Part shown: positions 62,018-64,000 of the stretch, in pieces
Layout of the letters: every line of letters begins with the position of its first letter
How positions within the stretch are numbered: position 1 is the first letter of the stretch
Assembly (NCBI GenBank): GCA_963665925.1
Contig: OY762511.1
Coordinates: 1,054,001-1,118,000 of the forward strand
From: G963665925 sp963665925
GTDB taxonomy: Bacteria; Bacillota; Clostridia; Peptostreptococcales; Acidaminobacteraceae
DNA length: 64,000 nucleotides
Direction of reading: 5' to 3'
The notes under the pieces: model-generated
What the model saw: only the letters and a program-made list of their open reading frames with translations
Database searches by the model: none
What the model was told of the DNA's origin: nothing
Translations under genes and position numbers: made by a program

Positions 62018-63156
62018 ATTCCTCCTGGATCGACCTCAAACAGCTGGCCGCCAATTACTGAAAACTTCGGTACAATACACTGGTCTAAATGACCGACATT
62101 GCCGTCCGAGTCTTTTAATTCCATTTCACTTGCTTCAATGCTGAAAACAGTCATGTCTGCAAGCAGTCCTGCCGCAATGCGCCCTCGGTCTTGAAGCCCA
62201 TGGACTTGTGCTGCCTTACGGGTTACTGCATCAATGACCTCCTCGGCGGACATACCTGATAGAATCAGCTTGTTCATGGTTCTTACCAGACTTACGACAG
62301 GTCCCTTTCTGTTCTTGTCATAGAGGTCCGATCCGATTAGATCTGGCACAAATCCCAATTCTATGGCCTTCTTGGCAACTTCAAAGGAAAAGCTTGATGA
62401 GCCATGACCCACATCAAATAAAACACCCCGATCACGGGCTTTTACAAATTCAGTTTTTATAATGCCAGCTTCATTCAGGATGCCATTGGGTTTGCTGTTA
62501 AAACAGTGGGTTACCACATCTCCCTTATCCATCAGGTCAAGAACATCCTCAACCCTTGGCGGTGCATTTCCAACATGAACCACCAGTGGCATTTCCGTTA
62601 TTTTGCTTATTTCTTTCGCCTCGACTATGGGTGCCAGCTCACGGTTGCCAAGCACCGAACTGCTCGCCCGTGCCTTCAAGCCAGCATAAGTTACAGACGG
62701 ATCCTCCAGCGCATGCTTAATCTTGTTCAGATCAATAGCATCCTCCTCTGAGAGTTCACTCAGTGTCCGAAGTCCTTCTGAGGCAACATTCAAAAGCACC
62801 GCAATTCGTGTCTTTGCCCTGTCTATCTGTGTTTTTCTGAAATCAGAAACCGTATTTGCACCGGATGTTCCTGCATCTATAAGTGTTGTCACACCAGTGT
62901 AGGCACCGATTTCGTCAGCATCGATTCCAATGGCTGTTTTCCCGTGGTAGCAGTGGACATGGACATCAATGAATCCTGGCGATACATAGCGGCCTTGGGC
63001 GTCCAGTACATCATCGCCATGCACATGACCTGAATCTGGCCTTACCGCTTCAATGGATTTGATATGGCCCTCTTCAATACATATATCCACCAAACATTGA
63101 TCCAGTGCATGGCCGCTTTCAAACAGCCGTGCATTCACAACTTTATTTATTCTCAT
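62014..63156 (-). CDS. Amidohydrolase/deacetylase family metallohydrolase
   Basis: 380 residues from ATG 63156 (AAGGAG upstream; the ORF upstream to 63372 overlaps the regulator gene). Amidohydrolase TIM barrel: GFIDVHVHCYHG gives H-x-H, then VHVGNA and VTHCFN, and IGSDLYD as the last metal Asp. The family includes N-acyl-amino-acid and amino-sugar deacetylases; here it could deacetylate N-acetylated glucosaminate before DgaE. Substrate inferred. Confidence 0.88.
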   Translation of the reverse strand: MRINKVVNARLFESGHALDQCLVDICIEEGHIKSIEAVRPDSGHVHGDDVLDAQGRYVSPGFIDVHVHCYHGKTAIGIDADEIGAYTGVTTLIDAGTSGANTVSDFRKTQIDRAKTRIAVLLNVASEGLRTLSELSEEDAIDLNKIKHALEDPSVTYAGLKARASSSVLGNRELAPIVEAKEISKITEMPLVVHVGNAPPRVEDVLDLMDKGDVVTHCFNSKPNGILNEAGIIKTEFVKARDRGVLFDVGHGSSSFSFEVAKKAIELGFVPDLIGSDLYDKNRKGPVVSLVRTMNKLILSGMSAEEVIDAVTRKAAQVHGLQDRGRIAAGLLADMTVFSIEASEMELKDSDGNVGHLDQCIVPKFSVIGGQLFEVDPGGI

Positions 63157-63184
63157 ACGAGACTCCTTCAATAGGTTCAAGGAC

Positions 63185-64000
63185 TCATGAAATGAGGTAC
63201 CGCATAATGGCGATAGCTTCCTCTTCTGGAATACGAAGATCAAGCATGACCGAAATCTGTTCCAGCCGCTTCCACACTGTCTCAAAAATATCAGAATACT
63301 GATTTCTGAACGTCTCAATATCCGATTCGATATTATATGATCCAGCGCGCCATCTAGGAACCGCCATAACAATATGAAGCGTAAGTCCCCACTGATTCAT
63401 ATGCTTTTCTTCAATCCAGCCCTTTTCATGCATGCTGTTCAGCATGGATGCAATTTCTACAATGACCATTCCTGTCATATGGGCAACTTCTGTCTCCATC
63501 TCCATTTTTGCTTTTGATGAACTCAGGCGTGTTTCCATACCAAGCATGCTCAGATTTGCCTGATCTTCAAAGAGCAATTTGGAGATTTGGCCAAGTTCCT
63601 GATCTGTTATAATCGGACTCACCTTAATGACTGGCTTCTCTGAAAAATTAAGGGCTACAGTACTGATAAGAAGGTCTATGTCAGATGTATCATAAATGTC
63701 TTCCTCCACATCATGTACAGATACAATATCCTTAACAATCAACCTTGGGATATTGTTTTTGATTCTTGTGCCCAGCAGCTTTGATGCGCCTCTTCCAGAC
63801 CCACAAACCACCAGAACTTTCTTGATTGCCATACTTTTGTTCAGTTCTTCGTTCTTAACGAGGTACATTGTTATGAATCCAGCTTCATTATCTGTCGCCT
63901 CTACCTGATATGCTGAATTGAATATTTTGAGCAGCTCCTGGGCGAGCTCAAATTGTCGTGCATAATTGCATTTGATTTCATCAACCAGCTGATTTTCATT
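63185..64000 (-). CDS. PRD-EIIB-PRD transcriptional regulator (LevR/DgaR-like), N-terminus outside window
   Basis: The frame is open to the window end, so the protein is truncated on the right. Visible parts: the end of a PRD (DNEAGFITMYLVKN), a PTS IIB-like domain with the Cys loop VVCGSGRGASKLL, and a C-terminal PRD (LTLHIVMAVPRWRAG). This order matches the C-terminal half of LevR-type sigma-54 activators such as DgaR of the Salmonella dga operon; a BglG-type antiterminator is the alternative. It would control the operon downstream. Confidence 0.8.
   Translation of the reverse strand, partial: NENQLVDEIKCNYARQFELAQELLKIFNSAYQVEATDNEAGFITMYLVKNEELNKSMAIKKVLVVCGSGRGASKLLGTRIKNNIPRLIVKDIVSVHDVEEDIYDTSDIDLLISTVALNFSEKPVIKVSPIITDQELGQISKLLFEDQANLSMLGMETRLSSSKAKMEMETEVAHMTGMVIVEIASMLNSMHEKGWIEEKHMNQWGLTLHIVMAVPRWRAGSYNIESDIETFRNQYSDIFETVWKRLEQISVMLDLRIPEEEAIAIMRYLIS

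Overview
The window looks like a chromosomal segment of a low-to-mid GC Firmicute, most likely of class Clostridia. Reasons are strong AGGAGG-type ribosome binding sites, TTGACA/TATAAT promoters, a T-box in front of trpS, a complete wal (yyc) cell-wall two-component operon, and a Bacillus-like gene set normally found near the replication origin (rpsF-ssb-rpsR, DUF2232-gdpP-rplI, dnaB, purA, walRK). A parS-like site fits an origin-proximal position. I cannot name the genus with confidence.

Left third (1-25.5 kb): an accessory, sensory region. It has a membrane LRR-like protein cut by the window edge, an MBL hydrolase, three GGDEF proteins (one split by an IS256-family element with a clean target duplication), an ECF-like sigma factor, a LysR regulator, two small cytoplasmic enzymes (pirin, GNAT), T-box-controlled trpS, rlmH, a chemoreceptor and a beta carbonic anhydrase. 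Next comes an ABC-F ATPase preceded by a textbook-like attenuator: a 19-codon leader peptide, mutually exclusive 11-nt pairings and an intrinsic terminator. A secreted acidic carbohydrate-binding protein with a WalR-type box, a cyclase-family hydrolase and small proteins follow.

Middle (25.5-49.8 kb): an OmpR-type two-component pair after a DUF4342 gene; a 500-bp convergent intergenic region with a parS-like site and a nested palindromic element; then the wal operon (walR-walK-unknown secreted protein-walH-walI-walJ), an M23/LysM/G5 peptidase, purA, dnaB, a moxR-DUF58-transglutaminase operon, rplI-gdpP-DUF2232 and rpsR-ssb-rpsF. Nearly all are on the minus strand.

Between 49.8 and 50.64 kb there is no protein gene. 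It holds back-to-back promoters, a candidate structured small RNA ending in a strong terminator, and four copies of a 129-bp tandem repeat whose variants preserve hairpins by compensatory change.

Right third (50.6-64 kb): a PLP aminotransferase; a selenium-associated run (DUF951, DUF3343, yedF, CvpA, DUF5711, yqeC); an RlmL-type methyltransferase; a Fur-box-controlled DUF2325 gene; and a nine-gene operon resembling the D-glucosaminate (dga) catabolic module. That operon has KDGP aldolase, DgaE-like ammonia lyase, DUF4310/DUF4311/DUF4312/SFCGS proteins likely forming an uncharacterised transporter, a small PRD protein, an amidohydrolase and a PRD/EIIB regulator truncated by the window end.
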